DNA of 64,000 nt, from NCBI RefSeq assembly GCF_000012945.1, contig NC_007511.1, positions 3,162,001 through 3,226,000 on the forward strand. The letters run 5' to 3'. A model generated the notes under the pieces. The model was given only the letters and a program-made list of their open reading frames with translations, did not search any database and was not told where the DNA came from. The stretch's first letter is position 1. Each line of letters opens with the position of its first letter. Origin of the DNA: Burkholderia lata. Lineage in GTDB: Bacteria; Pseudomonadota; Gammaproteobacteria; Burkholderiales; Burkholderiaceae. A program made the translations under genes and the position numbers. Below, piece by piece: positions 41,718 through 51,665 of the stretch.

Positions 41718-43142
41718 ATGCGCACCGAACGCAACTACGTGAACGGCCGTTTCGTCGCCCCGGAAAGCGACACGTTCATCGTCGTCCACAATCCCGCCAC
41801 CGAAGCGCCGTTCGCGCGCGTGCCGGCCGCCACGCCGGCCGACGCGCTCGCCGCCGTCGACGCCGCGGCCGCCGCGCAGAAGGCATGGCGCAAGCTGCCG
41901 AGCGCCGAGCGCGCCACGTATCTGCACCGCTTCGCCGACGCACTGACCGCACGCGCATCCGAAATCGGCGCGGCGCTCGCGCAGGAGTCCGGCAAGAGCG
42001 TCGAGGACGCGTCGAACGAAGCCGTCTACGCGGGCCAGATCACGCGCTACCACGCCGAGTGGGCGCGCCGGATCGAGGGCGAGATCATCCCGAGCGACAC
42101 CCCCGACGAGAACCTGTTCCTGCAGCGCGAGCCGATCGGCGTCGTCGCGTGCCTGATCCCGTTCAACTACCCCGTCTACACGCTGCTGCGCAAGGTCGCG
42201 CCCGCGCTGATCGCCGGCAACACCGTGGTCGTGCGGCCGAGCAACCACACGCCGGTGTCCGCGTTCGAGATCGCGAAGGCGGCCGGCGATGCCGGCTTCC
42301 CGCCGGGCGTCATCAACATCCTTACGATGGACCACGCGACGGCCGAAGCGCTGTGCACGCATCCGGCAGTCGGCATGATCACGCTGACCGGCAGCGTGAA
42401 CGCGGGCCGCAAGGTGCTCGACTACTGCAAGGCGAACATCGCGAAGCCGTCGCTCGAACTCGGCGGCAAGACGCCCGCGATCATCGAGCCCGACGCCGAC
42501 CTCGAACGCGCGGCCGCTGCGCTCGTCGCATCGAAGACGACCCACTGCGGCCAGCTCTGCACGGCGATCGAGCGCGTGTACGTGCACGACAGCGTGCATG
42601 ACCGCTTCGTCGCGCTGCTGAAGGAGAAGATGGCGGCCGTGCGCATCGGCGACCGTGCGGAAGACGCCACGCGGATGGGCCCGCTCGTCAGCGCATCGGC
42701 ACGCGCGCACATCCACGGGATGGTCGAACGCGCGATCGCGGCCGGCGCGACGCTCGAAACCGGCGGCGCAATCCCCGCCGGCCCCGGCTTCTTCTACCCG
42801 GCCACGCTGCTCACCGGCGTGCGACAGGACATGGAGATCGTGCAGGAGGAAACCTTCGGCCCGATCATGCCCGTGCTGCGCTACTCGACGATCGACGAGG
42901 CGATCGCGCAGGCGAACGACCACCAGTTCGGCCTGTCGTCGGTGCTCTACACCGAGCACTACCGCACCGCGATGACCGTCGCGAACGCGATCGAAGCCGG
43001 CGAGTTGTACGTGAACCGCACGCCGGCCGATCCGTACCAAGGCTTCCACGCCGGCTGGAAGCGCTCGGGCCTCGGCGGCGACGACGGCAAGCACGGGATG
43101 CTCGAATTCACGCAGACGCGCCTCGTCGTCATGAAGTACTGA
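41718..43142 (+). CDS. aldA: Lactaldehyde/glycolaldehyde-type aldehyde dehydrogenase
   Basis: 474 aa from ATG 41718, with GGAGG about ten bases upstream. It matches AldA: NPATEAPFARVPAATPADALAAV, GVVACLIPFNYPVYTLLRKVAPAL, catalytic Glu in LELGGKTPAI and Cys in THCGQLCTAIERV, and GLGGDDGKHGMLEFTQTRLVVMKY at the end. It oxidises a short hydroxy-aldehyde to the acid. It leads a cluster with an MFS transporter, a dehydratase and a GMC oxidoreductase, which suggests degradation of a sugar acid or a related alcohol. Confidence 0.92.
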   Translation: MRTERNYVNGRFVAPESDTFIVVHNPATEAPFARVPAATPADALAAVDAAAAAQKAWRKLPSAERATYLHRFADALTARASEIGAALAQESGKSVEDASNEAVYAGQITRYHAEWARRIEGEIIPSDTPDENLFLQREPIGVVACLIPFNYPVYTLLRKVAPALIAGNTVVVRPSNHTPVSAFEIAKAAGDAGFPPGVINILTMDHATAEALCTHPAVGMITLTGSVNAGRKVLDYCKANIAKPSLELGGKTPAIIEPDADLERAAAALVASKTTHCGQLCTAIERVYVHDSVHDRFVALLKEKMAAVRIGDRAEDATRMGPLVSASARAHIHGMVERAIAAGATLETGGAIPAGPGFFYPATLLTGVRQDMEIVQEETFGPIMPVLRYSTIDEAIAQANDHQFGLSSVLYTEHYRTAMTVANAIEAGELYVNRTPADPYQGFHAGWKRSGLGGDDGKHGMLEFTQTRLVVMKY

Positions 43143-43274
43143 CGCCGTCACGCCGACGCCCCGTTTCCGGCGCGCGCACTAGAACACCACGCCGCGCGCG
43201 CCGCCCCTGACCCAACCAGAACATAAGAAATCTGCAGGCCTCCGTATCTAGGACGCCTGATGGAGGAAGACATC

Positions 43275-44606
43275 ATGCCGACTCAACCGTCGACACCCGC
43301 CGCATCGCTCGCGTTGCACGACAAAGCGCTCGACGCCCACGCGTCGCCGCATTCCCGCGCGCAACGCTACCTGCAACTGCTGCTGCTCGTGATTGCCGCG
43401 GGCGCGATCTACCCGATGCTGTATCTGCGGCAGGTGTACCAGCCGACGATGCTGCAGTTCTTCCATATCGACGACGTGCAGCTCGGCTACCTGTATTCGT
43501 CGCTCGGCACGATCTTCCTGATCAGCTATTTGCCGAGCGGCTGGCTTGCCGACCGCCTGTCGCCGCGCTGGCTGATCTGCTTCTCGCTGCTCGCCACCGG
43601 CGCGCTCGGACTCGTCTACGCGACCGGGCCGTCGTTCGACATGCTGGTGCTGATCTTCGGCGGCTGGGGGCTGACCACCGGCCTCACGTTCTGGGCCGCC
43701 GTGATCAAGCGCGTGAACATGATCGCGGGCCCCGACGAACAGGGCCGTTTCTTCGGCCTGCTCGACGGCGGGCGCGGCCTCGTCGAGGCGCTGCTTGCGA
43801 CGATCGCGATCACGCTGTTCGCGTACGTGACGCAGGCGCGCGGCGGCACCGATGCAGCCGGCTTCAAGCTCGTCGTCCACCTGTACGCGTTCTTCTGCAT
43901 CGCGCTCGGCGTGCTGCTCGCGCTGGTGAAGGACCAGGCGAGCACGCGCGACCGTGCAGCGTCCGAGAAGCGCACCAAGGGCAACGTGCTGAACGACCTG
44001 AAGACGCTCGCGGCGATCCCCGAGCTGTGGCTCGTCGCGGCGATCGTGTTCTGCGGCTACCAGGTGTTCTGGGCAACCTACAGCTTCTCGGCGTACCTGC
44101 ACGAAGGCAATTTCGGGCTGAGCGCGACAGCGGCCGGCTTCATCACGACGCTCAAGCTGTGGATGCGCCCCGTCGGCGGCATCGGCGGCGGCTTCCTCGG
44201 CGACCGCGTGTCGAAGGTGTCCGTGCTGTTCTGGGCGCTGGTGCTCGCCGCCCTGTCGCTCGTCGGGCTGATCGCCGCGCCCGCGCACAGCCCGCAGGCC
44301 ATGCTCGTCGTGCTGGTGCTGTTCATCGGCATCCTCACCTACGCGATCCGCGGCCTGTACTGGTCGCTGCTCGACGACTGCAAGGTGCCGACGCATTGCG
44401 CGGGCCTCGCGATCGGCCTGATCTCGGTGCTCGGCTATTCGCCGGACGTGTTCGTGCCGCTGATCAACGGCTACGTGACGCAGACCTACCCGGGCGCGCA
44501 CGGCTACCAGCTCTATTTCGGCTATATCGCGGCCATCGCGCTCTGCGGCGCGGGCGCCGCCGCGTTCCTCAAATATCGCCTCAACCGCATCCAGGAGTCC
44601 GCATGA
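43275..44606 (+). CDS. MFS transporter
   Basis: 443 aa from ATG 43275; GGAGGAAG lies seven bases upstream, so this start is preferred to ATG 43260. Twelve helices. MFS signature GWLADRLSPRWLICFSLLATG in loop 2-3. A large central cytoplasmic loop (about 215-240) contains KDQASTRDRAASEKRTKGN. Its stop overlaps the dehydratase start (ATGA). It probably carries the sugar acid or its lactone. Confidence 0.9.
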   Translation: MPTQPSTPAASLALHDKALDAHASPHSRAQRYLQLLLLVIAAGAIYPMLYLRQVYQPTMLQFFHIDDVQLGYLYSSLGTIFLISYLPSGWLADRLSPRWLICFSLLATGALGLVYATGPSFDMLVLIFGGWGLTTGLTFWAAVIKRVNMIAGPDEQGRFFGLLDGGRGLVEALLATIAITLFAYVTQARGGTDAAGFKLVVHLYAFFCIALGVLLALVKDQASTRDRAASEKRTKGNVLNDLKTLAAIPELWLVAAIVFCGYQVFWATYSFSAYLHEGNFGLSATAAGFITTLKLWMRPVGGIGGGFLGDRVSKVSVLFWALVLAALSLVGLIAAPAHSPQAMLVVLVLFIGILTYAIRGLYWSLLDDCKVPTHCAGLAIGLISVLGYSPDVFVPLINGYVTQTYPGAHGYQLYFGYIAAIALCGAGAAAFLKYRLNRIQESA

Positions 44607-45820
44607 AGATCGTTTCGCTCGAAACCCATATCGTCGCCGTGCCGCCGCCGCATGTCGGCGGGATGTACTGGATCTTCGTGAAGCTGAAGACGGACGACGG
44701 CATCGAAGGCGTCGGCGAGATCTACTCGGCGACGTTCGGCCCGAAGGCAATGGCCCCGATCATCGACGACGTGTTCGAACGCCATCTGCTGAACCGAGAT
44801 CCGCATCACGTCGAACGGCTGTTCCGCCAGGCCTATTCGAGCGGCTTCACGCAGCGCCCCGATCTCACGATGATGGGCGTCGTCAGCGGCCTCGAGATGG
44901 CCTGCTGGGACATCATCGGCAAGGCGGCCGGCAAGCCGGTGTATGAACTGCTCGGCGGGAAGATCCACGAGCGGCTGCGCTCGTACACGTACCTGTACCC
45001 AAAGAACGCGAAGGGCGAATACGACTACGACGATCCCGACCTCGCGGCCGAATGCGCGGCCGAGAACGTGAAGCTCGGCTTCACGGCCGTCAAGTTCGAC
45101 CCGGCCGGCCCGTACACGGCCTTCTCGGGCCATCAGCTGTCGCTCGAAGTGCTCGACCGCTGCGAGCTGTTCTGCCGCAAGGTGCGCGAAGCCGTCGGCA
45201 GCAAGGCCGACCTGCTGTTCGGCACGCACGGGCAGATGGTGCCGTCGTCGGCGATCCGGCTCGCGAAGCGGCTCGAGAAGTACGACCCGCTGTGGTTCGA
45301 GGAGCCGGTTCCCCCCGGCCAGGAAGAAGCGATCGCACAAGTCGCGAAGCACACGTCGATTCCGATCGCGACCGGCGAGCGCCTGACGACCAAGTACGAA
45401 TTCCACAAGCTGCTGCAGGCGGGCGGTGCATCGATCCTGCAGCTGAACGTCGCGCGCGTGGGCGGCCTGCTCGAAGCGAAGAAGATCGCGACGCTCGCCG
45501 AAGTGCACTACGCGCAGATCGCGCCGCACCTGTACAACGGCCCGGTGGGTGCAGCAGCCAGCATCCAGCTCGCGACCTGCACGCCGAACTTCCTGATCCA
45601 GGAAAGCATCATGACGTGGGGCGGTTTCCACGCGGAAGTCGTGAAGACGCCGATCCGCTGGGAAGACGGCTACATCATCCCGTCGAACGAGCCGGGTCTC
45701 GGCATCGAGCTCGACATGGACGTCGTGCGCCGTCACACGCCGTACACCGGCGAACGCCTTCACCTGCAGATGGGCGAGCACCCCGTCGACGTGAAGGATC
45801 TCGCCCCCGCGAAGGGCTGA
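44603..45820 (+). CDS. Enolase-superfamily dehydratase (mandelate racemase / galactarate dehydratase type)
   Basis: 405 aa from ATG 44603, coupled to the MFS gene. N-terminal capping domain 1-120; barrel domain after it. Two acid metal ligands are seen: Glu in WFEEPVPP (about 234) and Glu in ATGERL (about 259). At the first ligand position the sequence is FGTHGQ (206-211), with Gly where most family members have Asp. His in APHLYNGP may be the catalytic base. This fits an aldaric acid dehydratase branch that I remember from Burkholderia, but I cannot confirm it. Substrate inferred from context. Confidence 0.85.
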   Translation: MKIVSLETHIVAVPPPHVGGMYWIFVKLKTDDGIEGVGEIYSATFGPKAMAPIIDDVFERHLLNRDPHHVERLFRQAYSSGFTQRPDLTMMGVVSGLEMACWDIIGKAAGKPVYELLGGKIHERLRSYTYLYPKNAKGEYDYDDPDLAAECAAENVKLGFTAVKFDPAGPYTAFSGHQLSLEVLDRCELFCRKVREAVGSKADLLFGTHGQMVPSSAIRLAKRLEKYDPLWFEEPVPPGQEEAIAQVAKHTSIPIATGERLTTKYEFHKLLQAGGASILQLNVARVGGLLEAKKIATLAEVHYAQIAPHLYNGPVGAAASIQLATCTPNFLIQESIMTWGGFHAEVVKTPIRWEDGYIIPSNEPGLGIELDMDVVRRHTPYTGERLHLQMGEHPVDVKDLAPAKG

Positions 45821-45835
45821 GCGCAAAGGACAGAC

Positions 45836-47503
45836 ATGAGCTACGACTACATCATCGTCGGCGCGGGCTCGGCCGGCTGCATCCTCGCGAACCGCCTGAG
45901 CGAATCGGGCCGGCACTCGGTGCTGCTGCTCGAAGCGGGCGAACGCGACGCGTCGTTCTGGTTCAAGGTGCCGGTCGGCTTCACGAAGACCTACTACAAC
46001 CGCCGCTACAACTGGATGTACTACAGCGAGCCCGAGGCGCAGCTCGCCGATCGCAAGCTGTACTGCCCGCGCGGCAAGGTGGTCGGCGGATCGGGCTCGA
46101 TCAACGCGATGGTCTACGTGCGCGGCCAGCGCAGCGACTACGACGACTGGGCGAACGCCGGCAATCCGGGCTGGGCGTACGACGACGTGCTGCCGTACTT
46201 CCGCAAGCTCGAAACCCACGCGGCCGGCACGACCGATCCGCAGCATCATGGCTCGACCGGGCCGATCCACATCACGTCGATGAAGGCCGACGTGCATCCG
46301 ATCGTCCACGAGTTCCTGAAGGGTTGCAGCCAGCTGAACCTGCCGCGCACCGAGGATTTCAACGGTGCGCAGTTCGAAGGCGCGGGTATCTACGACCTGA
46401 ACACGAAGCACGGCGAACGCTGCTCCAGCAGCTTCGCGTACCTGCGTCCCGCGCTGGGCCGCGCGAACCTCACGCTGCGCTCGGGCGTGCTCGTGCGGCG
46501 CGTGACGTTCGACGGCACGCGTGCGACCGGCGTAGTCGTCGCGGGTGAGCACGGCGACGAAACGCTCGTGGCCACGCGCGAGGTCATTCTCGCGGCCGGT
46601 GCGGTCGATACGCCGAAGCTGCTGCAACTGTCGGGCGTCGGCGATCCGTCGCTGCTCGCGCGCCAGCGCGTGCCGCTCGTGCATGCGCTGCCGGCCGTCG
46701 GCCGCAACCTGCAGGACCACCTGTGCGTGAGCTTCTACTTCAAGGCGAACCGCCCGACGCTGAACGACGAAATGGGTACGCTCATCGGCAAGATGAAGAT
46801 CGGGCTGCGCTACCTGCTGACGAAGCGCGGCCCGCTCGCGATGAGCGTGAACCAGGCGGGCGGCTTCTTCCGCGGCACGGATGGTGCGCAGGAACCGAAC
46901 ATCCAGCTCTACTTCAACCCGCTGTCGTACCGGATCCCGAAGAGCGACCGCGCGAGCATCAAGCCCGAGCCGTATTCGGGTTTCCTGATCGCGTTCAACC
47001 CGTGCCGGCCGACGAGCCGCGGCACGATCGAGATCGCGTCGAACCGCGCGGAAGATGCCGCGAAGATCCACATCAACGCGCTCACTACGCAGAAGGATCT
47101 CGACGAGGCCGTGCAGGGCAGCAAGGTGATCCGGGCGCTGATGCGCGCGCCGGCGCTGAAGTCGATGACCGTCGAGGAAATCTCGCCGGGGCCGCAGGTC
47201 GATTCAGACGAAGCGATGCTGCAGTATTTCCGCGAGCAGTCGGGTTCGATCTACCACCTGTGCGGCTCGTGCGCGATGGGGCCGGACGCGGCAACGTCGG
47301 TGGTCGATGCGGCGCTGCGCGTGCACGGGCTGCAGGCGCTGCGGATCGTCGATGCGTCGGTGTTCCCGAACATCACGTCGGGCAACATCAACGCGCCGAC
47401 GATGATGGTCGCGGAGAAAGGCGCGGATCTGATTCTGGCGGATGCGGTGCGGGCGGAAATGGCCGGCGTGCAATCGACGCGACGTGAGACGGTCGTGCAA
47501 TAA
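45836..47503 (+). CDS. GMC-family FAD oxidoreductase
   Basis: 555 aa from ATG 45836. FAD site YDYIIVGAGSAGCILANRLSE at the N-terminus, GGSGSINAMVYVRGQRSDYDDW, and the C-terminal SIYHLCGSCAMGPDA (catalytic His region) with FPNITSGNINAPTMMVAEKGADLI. It resembles alcohol or choline dehydrogenases but is not BetA by local context. It is the last gene of the aldA cluster, 15 bp after the dehydratase. It probably oxidises a primary alcohol to the aldehyde for AldA. Confidence 0.92.
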   Translation: MSYDYIIVGAGSAGCILANRLSESGRHSVLLLEAGERDASFWFKVPVGFTKTYYNRRYNWMYYSEPEAQLADRKLYCPRGKVVGGSGSINAMVYVRGQRSDYDDWANAGNPGWAYDDVLPYFRKLETHAAGTTDPQHHGSTGPIHITSMKADVHPIVHEFLKGCSQLNLPRTEDFNGAQFEGAGIYDLNTKHGERCSSSFAYLRPALGRANLTLRSGVLVRRVTFDGTRATGVVVAGEHGDETLVATREVILAAGAVDTPKLLQLSGVGDPSLLARQRVPLVHALPAVGRNLQDHLCVSFYFKANRPTLNDEMGTLIGKMKIGLRYLLTKRGPLAMSVNQAGGFFRGTDGAQEPNIQLYFNPLSYRIPKSDRASIKPEPYSGFLIAFNPCRPTSRGTIEIASNRAEDAAKIHINALTTQKDLDEAVQGSKVIRALMRAPALKSMTVEEISPGPQVDSDEAMLQYFREQSGSIYHLCGSCAMGPDAATSVVDAALRVHGLQALRIVDASVFPNITSGNINAPTMMVAEKGADLILADAVRAEMAGVQSTRRETVVQ

Positions 47504-47542
47504 CACGGTGCCGGCAGGTTCGACGGCCGCCGCCGCCGAGCG

Positions 47543-48445
47543 TCATCGGTTCGTAGCGTCGACGACCTGCCGGCACACGTTCACGATCAGGTCCCGCAGC
47601 CCCGCATGCACCGCATCGCGTTCGAAGCGCGGATGCCACATGATCGAGATCGCGAGCGCCGGGGTCGCGACCGGCAGGTCGAACGTCACGACGTCGTGCC
47701 GGGCCTGTGCGGTGTGCTTCTCGGGCACGTGGGCGATCCAGTCCGAGCGCTGGGCGAGCTCGATGCCCGACTTGAAGTTCGGCACCACCGCGATGACGTT
47801 GCGCTCGCGCCCCTGCTCGCTCAGCGCATCGTCGATCGGCCCGTGAAAGCGTCCCTTGCGCGACACGCTGATGTGCGGCACGGACAGGTAAGCATCGAGC
47901 GTCATCCGGCGCCGCGCCAGCCGATGCCCCTTTCGCAGCACGCCGACCATGCGGTCGTCGAACAGCTTGCGGATCATGATCTCCGGCCCCGTCTCGCCGA
48001 CCACGCCGATTTCGATATCGACTTCCCCGCTGCGAAGGCGCGCCACGGTCTTCTCGTGCTTCGGCAGGAAGCGCAGCCTCGCATGCGGCCACGCATCGTG
48101 CGCCTGCGCGATGATGGGCACCGCAAACGAATCGATGAAACCGTCGTTCGCGCTGATGTTGAACACGCGCTGCGCGTCGATCGACCGGTGCTGCGCGCCG
48201 AGCAGCAGTTCCACATCCTGCAGGATGCGGTCGAGCGGCTCCTTCAGCCGCCGCGCCGTTTCGGTCGCCACCATGCCCTTTCCCGCGCGCACCAGCACCT
48301 TGTCGCCGATCGCGTCCTGGACACGGGCGAGGGTCCGGCTCATCGCGGACGGACTCAGATCGAGACTGCGTGCCGCACCCGACACGCTTTCCTCATCGAT
48401 CAGCGCTTTCAGCGCCAGCAGCAGGTTCAGGTCGATCCGGTTCAA
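47543..48445 (-). CDS. LysR-family regulator (NodD/NahR-like)
   Basis: 300 aa from ATG 48445. MNRIDLNLLLALKALIDEESVSGAARSLDLSPSAMSRTLARVQDAIGDKVLVRAGKGM is the DNA-binding domain in the form of the NahR/LinR group. The effector domain follows with FNISANDGFIDSFAVPIIA. It is convergent with the GMC gene and divergent from the 235-aa gene. Target unknown. Confidence 0.92.
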   Translation of the reverse strand: MNRIDLNLLLALKALIDEESVSGAARSLDLSPSAMSRTLARVQDAIGDKVLVRAGKGMVATETARRLKEPLDRILQDVELLLGAQHRSIDAQRVFNISANDGFIDSFAVPIIAQAHDAWPHARLRFLPKHEKTVARLRSGEVDIEIGVVGETGPEIMIRKLFDDRMVGVLRKGHRLARRRMTLDAYLSVPHISVSRKGRFHGPIDDALSEQGRERNVIAVVPNFKSGIELAQRSDWIAHVPEKHTAQARHDVVTFDLPVATPALAISIMWHPRFERDAVHAGLRDLIVNVCRQVVDATNR

Positions 48446-48554
48446 TGCCGCGCTCCTCGCAGATTTGCATCGGATGCATCATATATCTGCCAAACCTGCA
48501 CTGTACACACACCCTCCTCGCTCCTACCATTCGGGCAATCGAACGGAGGAACGC

Positions 48555-49262
48555 ATGGAGACGACACAGGCGCACGACGAGCCATTGCGCGAGTCGCTGC
48601 TACGGGACTGGCAGGACCACACGAAGCAGCCGACCACGGTCGCGGCCCGCTTGCGGGAGCGGCTTGCGTTCCCGATGGGGGAACAGGATCTCGTCGAACT
48701 GGCGGCGCTCGCGACGCATGTATTCGGCGAGCATCTCGGCGACTGGCAGGCGGGAATGGGCTATCTCGACCAACTCATGGACGCGCATGACGACGTCCCG
48801 GCCGATTCGCTCCGGCGCATCGACCGCCAGCATGCGGTGCTCGAACGACTGGAGGACGTGAATGCGTCGCTCGACAGGTTCGACGCCGACGATCGCGTCT
48901 ACATCACGGCGCTCGCACTTCCCGCGATCACGCTGCAGCGATCGGTGGAGGAAGCAGAAACGGCCTTCGCCGAAGCGATGCAACTGCTCGCGTCGAACGA
49001 CTGCCATGCGTACCGCCGGCTGTTCGGCGTGGTGACGGCCAATCTCGTGTGCGACCTGCTGGATCGTTCGGCGTTGTCGGCCGCCAGACGGCGCCTGCTC
49101 ATCGTGCTCGCGGAGAAAAGCCATGCGCTCTGGCTTCAGGAAGGCGACGAGACGGACCGGGAGAAGTCCGCGTTTCGGCTGATGCAGAGTTACCAGAAAT
49201 GCCGGATGCCTGAGAATTACAGAAGCGGGCGCTATCCGCGATATGGGTCGATCGAGCCGTAA
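48555..49262 (+). CDS. Hypothetical protein
   Basis: 235 aa from ATG 48555, with ACGGAGGAACGC upstream. Not recognised. It is helical and acidic, with LVELAALATHVFGEHLGDWQAGMGYLDQLMDAHD, AITLQRSVEEAETAFAEAMQLLASNDC and the end GRYPRYGSIEP. No signal peptide. It is divergent from the LysR gene across 109 bp that include the near-palindrome GCATCGGATGC at 48471-48481, a possible binding site. Confidence 0.7.
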   Translation: METTQAHDEPLRESLLRDWQDHTKQPTTVAARLRERLAFPMGEQDLVELAALATHVFGEHLGDWQAGMGYLDQLMDAHDDVPADSLRRIDRQHAVLERLEDVNASLDRFDADDRVYITALALPAITLQRSVEEAETAFAEAMQLLASNDCHAYRRLFGVVTANLVCDLLDRSALSAARRRLLIVLAEKSHALWLQEGDETDREKSAFRLMQSYQKCRMPENYRSGRYPRYGSIEP

Positions 49263-49714
49263 GCGCAAACGGCGCACGGGCCGGAACGCAGCGCCGTGCG
49301 CTGGCGGGTTGAGCTAATCCGCAATCGTGACCTGGATCGTCCCGACTGCAACGTGTGGGACATCGCCCTCGCCAACTATCCGGTCTGCCCCTGCGGCGTG
49401 CGGCGTCTCAGTCATGCAGACGCGGCGCGCAGCCGCCATCAACCGTCTTCGAATATGAGGCGCCGCGGTCGTTGAACTGCGGGCCGATCCATCCGCCTCT
49501 CGCATTGCCTCTCGCCTCCCGCCCATCTTCGATTGTTGTCGGTCGAACAACACGATGTGTGCATTCGCGGTGCTTCCGCCTTTCATCCCCCTGACTACAA
49601 TCCGTCTCACGCCCGGTTGAAAGGCGAGCGAAGCGGAACGCGCGAAATTCGTGGTCGTGCTCGTGAACCGCACTCTGCAATGCGACTTACCCCACTTGAT
49701 AAAGAGGACTCTTG
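49263..49714. other. Intergenic region before the MBL hydrolase
   Basis: 452 bp without a supported gene. An inverted repeat TGTTG-N9-CAACA lies at 49534-49552. The upstream end may be the 3' region of the preceding gene. Confidence 0.45.
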
Positions 49715-50650
49715 ATGATGAGCGAAACCACCCGCAATGTTCAGCCGGTTATCTCCGACCTCGGCAAGGAAGGTTCAGGCGAACTCGTGCCGTCCCGCTA
49801 CGCCGTCCGCGTGGGTGACGTCGACGTCGTGCTGATCAGCGACGGCATTCTGCCGCTGCCGACCTCCACCATGTCCACCAACGTGAGCGAAGCGGACCGC
49901 AATGCCTGGTTCGATGGCCGTTTCCTGCAACGCGACATGTTCGACTGGGCGCTGAACGTCGCGCTCGTGCGCAGCGGCGACCGCCTGATCCTGATCGACT
50001 CCGGCGTGGGCGACGGCTTCGAATACTTCACGCGCGCCGGGAAGTCGGTGATGCGTCTGGAATCGGCCGGCATCGACTTGTCCGCGATCACCGATATCGT
50101 GATTACCCATATGCACATGGATCACGTCGGCGGACTGAACGTCGACGGCGTCAGGGCCAGGCTGCGCCCGGACGTGCGCATTCACGTATCGGCCGCGGAA
50201 GTGGCGTTCTGGAAAAATCCGGACTTCAGCAAGACGGTGATGCCGGAAACGGTGCCGCCGGCACTCCGCAAGGCGGCCGAGAAGTTCGTGGCGCTCTACG
50301 GCGAAAACATCGTCCAGTTCGATCAGACCGTGGAAGTCGCCGCAGGCGTGTCGGCGCGCGTGACGGGCGGGCACACGCCCGGGCACTGCGTCGTGGACAT
50401 CGCATCGAATGGCGAGAAGCTGACGTTCGCGGGCGATGCGATCTTCGAAGTCAACTTCGATCATCCCGAGTGGCAAAACGGCTTCGAGCACGATCCTGAA
50501 ACGGCGGCCGCCGTGCGTATCGCGCTGTTCAATGAAGCCGCCGAGACTGGCGCGCTGCTGGCCGCCGCGCATGTCGCGTTTCCGTCCATCGGTCATATCG
50601 CAAGGAACGGCGACGGATTCCGGTTCGTGCCGGTTCTGTGGGATTACTGA
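49715..50650 (+). CDS. MBL-fold metallo-hydrolase
   Basis: 311 aa from ATG 49715 (AGAGGA six bases upstream). The metallo-beta-lactamase motif is THMHMDHVGGL, with His residues at THMHMDH, a further metal His in GGHTPGHCV, and FAGDAIFEV containing the Asp ligand. The form with VRVGDVDVVLISDGIL at the start and LNVALVRSGDRLILIDSGVG is that of the lactonase/quorum-quenching and related hydrolases; the substrate is unknown. A Tat or signal peptide is not seen. Confidence 0.9.
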   Translation: MMSETTRNVQPVISDLGKEGSGELVPSRYAVRVGDVDVVLISDGILPLPTSTMSTNVSEADRNAWFDGRFLQRDMFDWALNVALVRSGDRLILIDSGVGDGFEYFTRAGKSVMRLESAGIDLSAITDIVITHMHMDHVGGLNVDGVRARLRPDVRIHVSAAEVAFWKNPDFSKTVMPETVPPALRKAAEKFVALYGENIVQFDQTVEVAAGVSARVTGGHTPGHCVVDIASNGEKLTFAGDAIFEVNFDHPEWQNGFEHDPETAAAVRIALFNEAAETGALLAAAHVAFPSIGHIARNGDGFRFVPVLWDY

Positions 50651-50751
50651 TCACTGAAAGGCTCTCGGCGATCGTGACGGGACCGGCGCATGTCCACGAG
50701 ACTTGAGACGGCTTCTTGCAGACGATCACGAGTCGTCGCCGTGGCACCGGC

Positions 50752-50782
50752 AAAAAAAAGCACGCCGCATATCGCGGCGTGC
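50752..50782 (-). terminator. Rho-independent terminator after proV
   Basis: On the minus strand GCACGCCGC, a five-base loop, GCGGCGTGC and then eight T residues. It lies 47 bp after the proV stop and ends the proXWV operon. Confidence 0.88.
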
Positions 50783-50829
50783 CGTTCTTCATGCCCCCGC
50801 CCCGGCTTCCCGCAGGGAACGGCCGTCGT

Positions 50830-51651
50830 TCAATTCACGCTCGAACGCTTCTCCACGAACCTTCTCACATAGTCATCCGCCGGCCGCGACAGGATATCGT
50901 CCGGCGTCCCGACCTGCACGAGCGTACCGTCACGCAGAATCGCGATCCGGTCGCCGATCCGCAGCGCTTCGTCGAGATCGTGCGTGATGAACACGATCGT
51001 CTTCGACAGCGTCGTCTGCAGTTCGAGCAACTGATCCTGCATCTCGGTACGAATCAGCGGATCGAGCGCGGAGAACGCCTCGTCCATCAGCAGCACGTCC
51101 GTATCGGCCGCCAGCGCGCGCGCCAGCCCGACACGCTGCCGCATCCCGCCCGACAGCTCGTCCGGATAGTGATCGCCATAGCCGTCGAGCCCGACCTTCG
51201 TCAGCCAGTTGCGCGCCGCCTCGGCCGCATCGTGCCGCTTCTCGCCGCGCGTGCGCAGCGCATACGCGGCGTTGTCGAGCACGGTCTGGTGCGGCAGCAG
51301 CCCGAAGTTCTGGAACACCATGCTGACCTTGAAGCGGCGCAGTTCGCGCAGCCCGTGCGCATCGAGCTTGATCACGTCGCTGCCGTCGATCACGATCTCG
51401 CCGGCCGTCGGCTCGATCAGCCGGTTGAAGTGCCGCACGAGCGTCGATTTCCCGGAGCCCGACAACCCCATGATCACGAAGATCTCGCCCGACTCGATGC
51501 CGAGGCTCACGTCGTTGAGCCCGACGTTGCAGCCTGTTTCGGCCAGCACCTCGGCCTTGCGCTTGCCCGAGCGCAGCAGGTCGAGCACGCGCGCATGCGC
51601 GGCGGGCGGCCCGAACAGCTTGTACACGTGTTTGACGTCGATGGTCGCCAT
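50830..51651 (-). CDS. proV: Glycine betaine/proline ABC transporter ATP-binding protein
   Basis: 273 aa from ATG 51651. Walker [10 protein letters not shown], signature LSGGMRQR, Walker [13 protein letters not shown], and H-loop [10 protein letters not shown]. It is shorter than E. coli ProV, without the C-terminal CBS domains that sense ionic strength. The residual tail ends [13 protein letters not shown]. It powers uptake through ProW. Confidence 0.93.
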   Translation of the reverse strand: MATIDVKHVYKLFGPPAAHARVLDLLRSGKRKAEVLAETGCNVGLNDVSLGIESGEIFVIMGLSGSGKSTLVRHFNRLIEPTAGEIVIDGSDVIKLDAHGLRELRRFKVSMVFQNFGLLPHQTVLDNAAYALRTRGEKRHDAAEAARNWLTKVGLDGYGDHYPDELSGGMRQRVGLARALAADTDVLLMDEAFSALDPLIRTEMQDQLLELQTTLSKTIVFITHDLDEALRIGDRIAILRDGTLVQVGTPDDILSRPADDYVRRFVEKRSSVN

Positions 51652-51665
51652 GTCTGTCTCCGTTC

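Noticed and set aside
44522..47071. 849-codon open frame on the minus strand
   Set aside because: It is antisense to the dehydratase and GMC oxidoreductase genes, which are well supported. No domain is recognisable.
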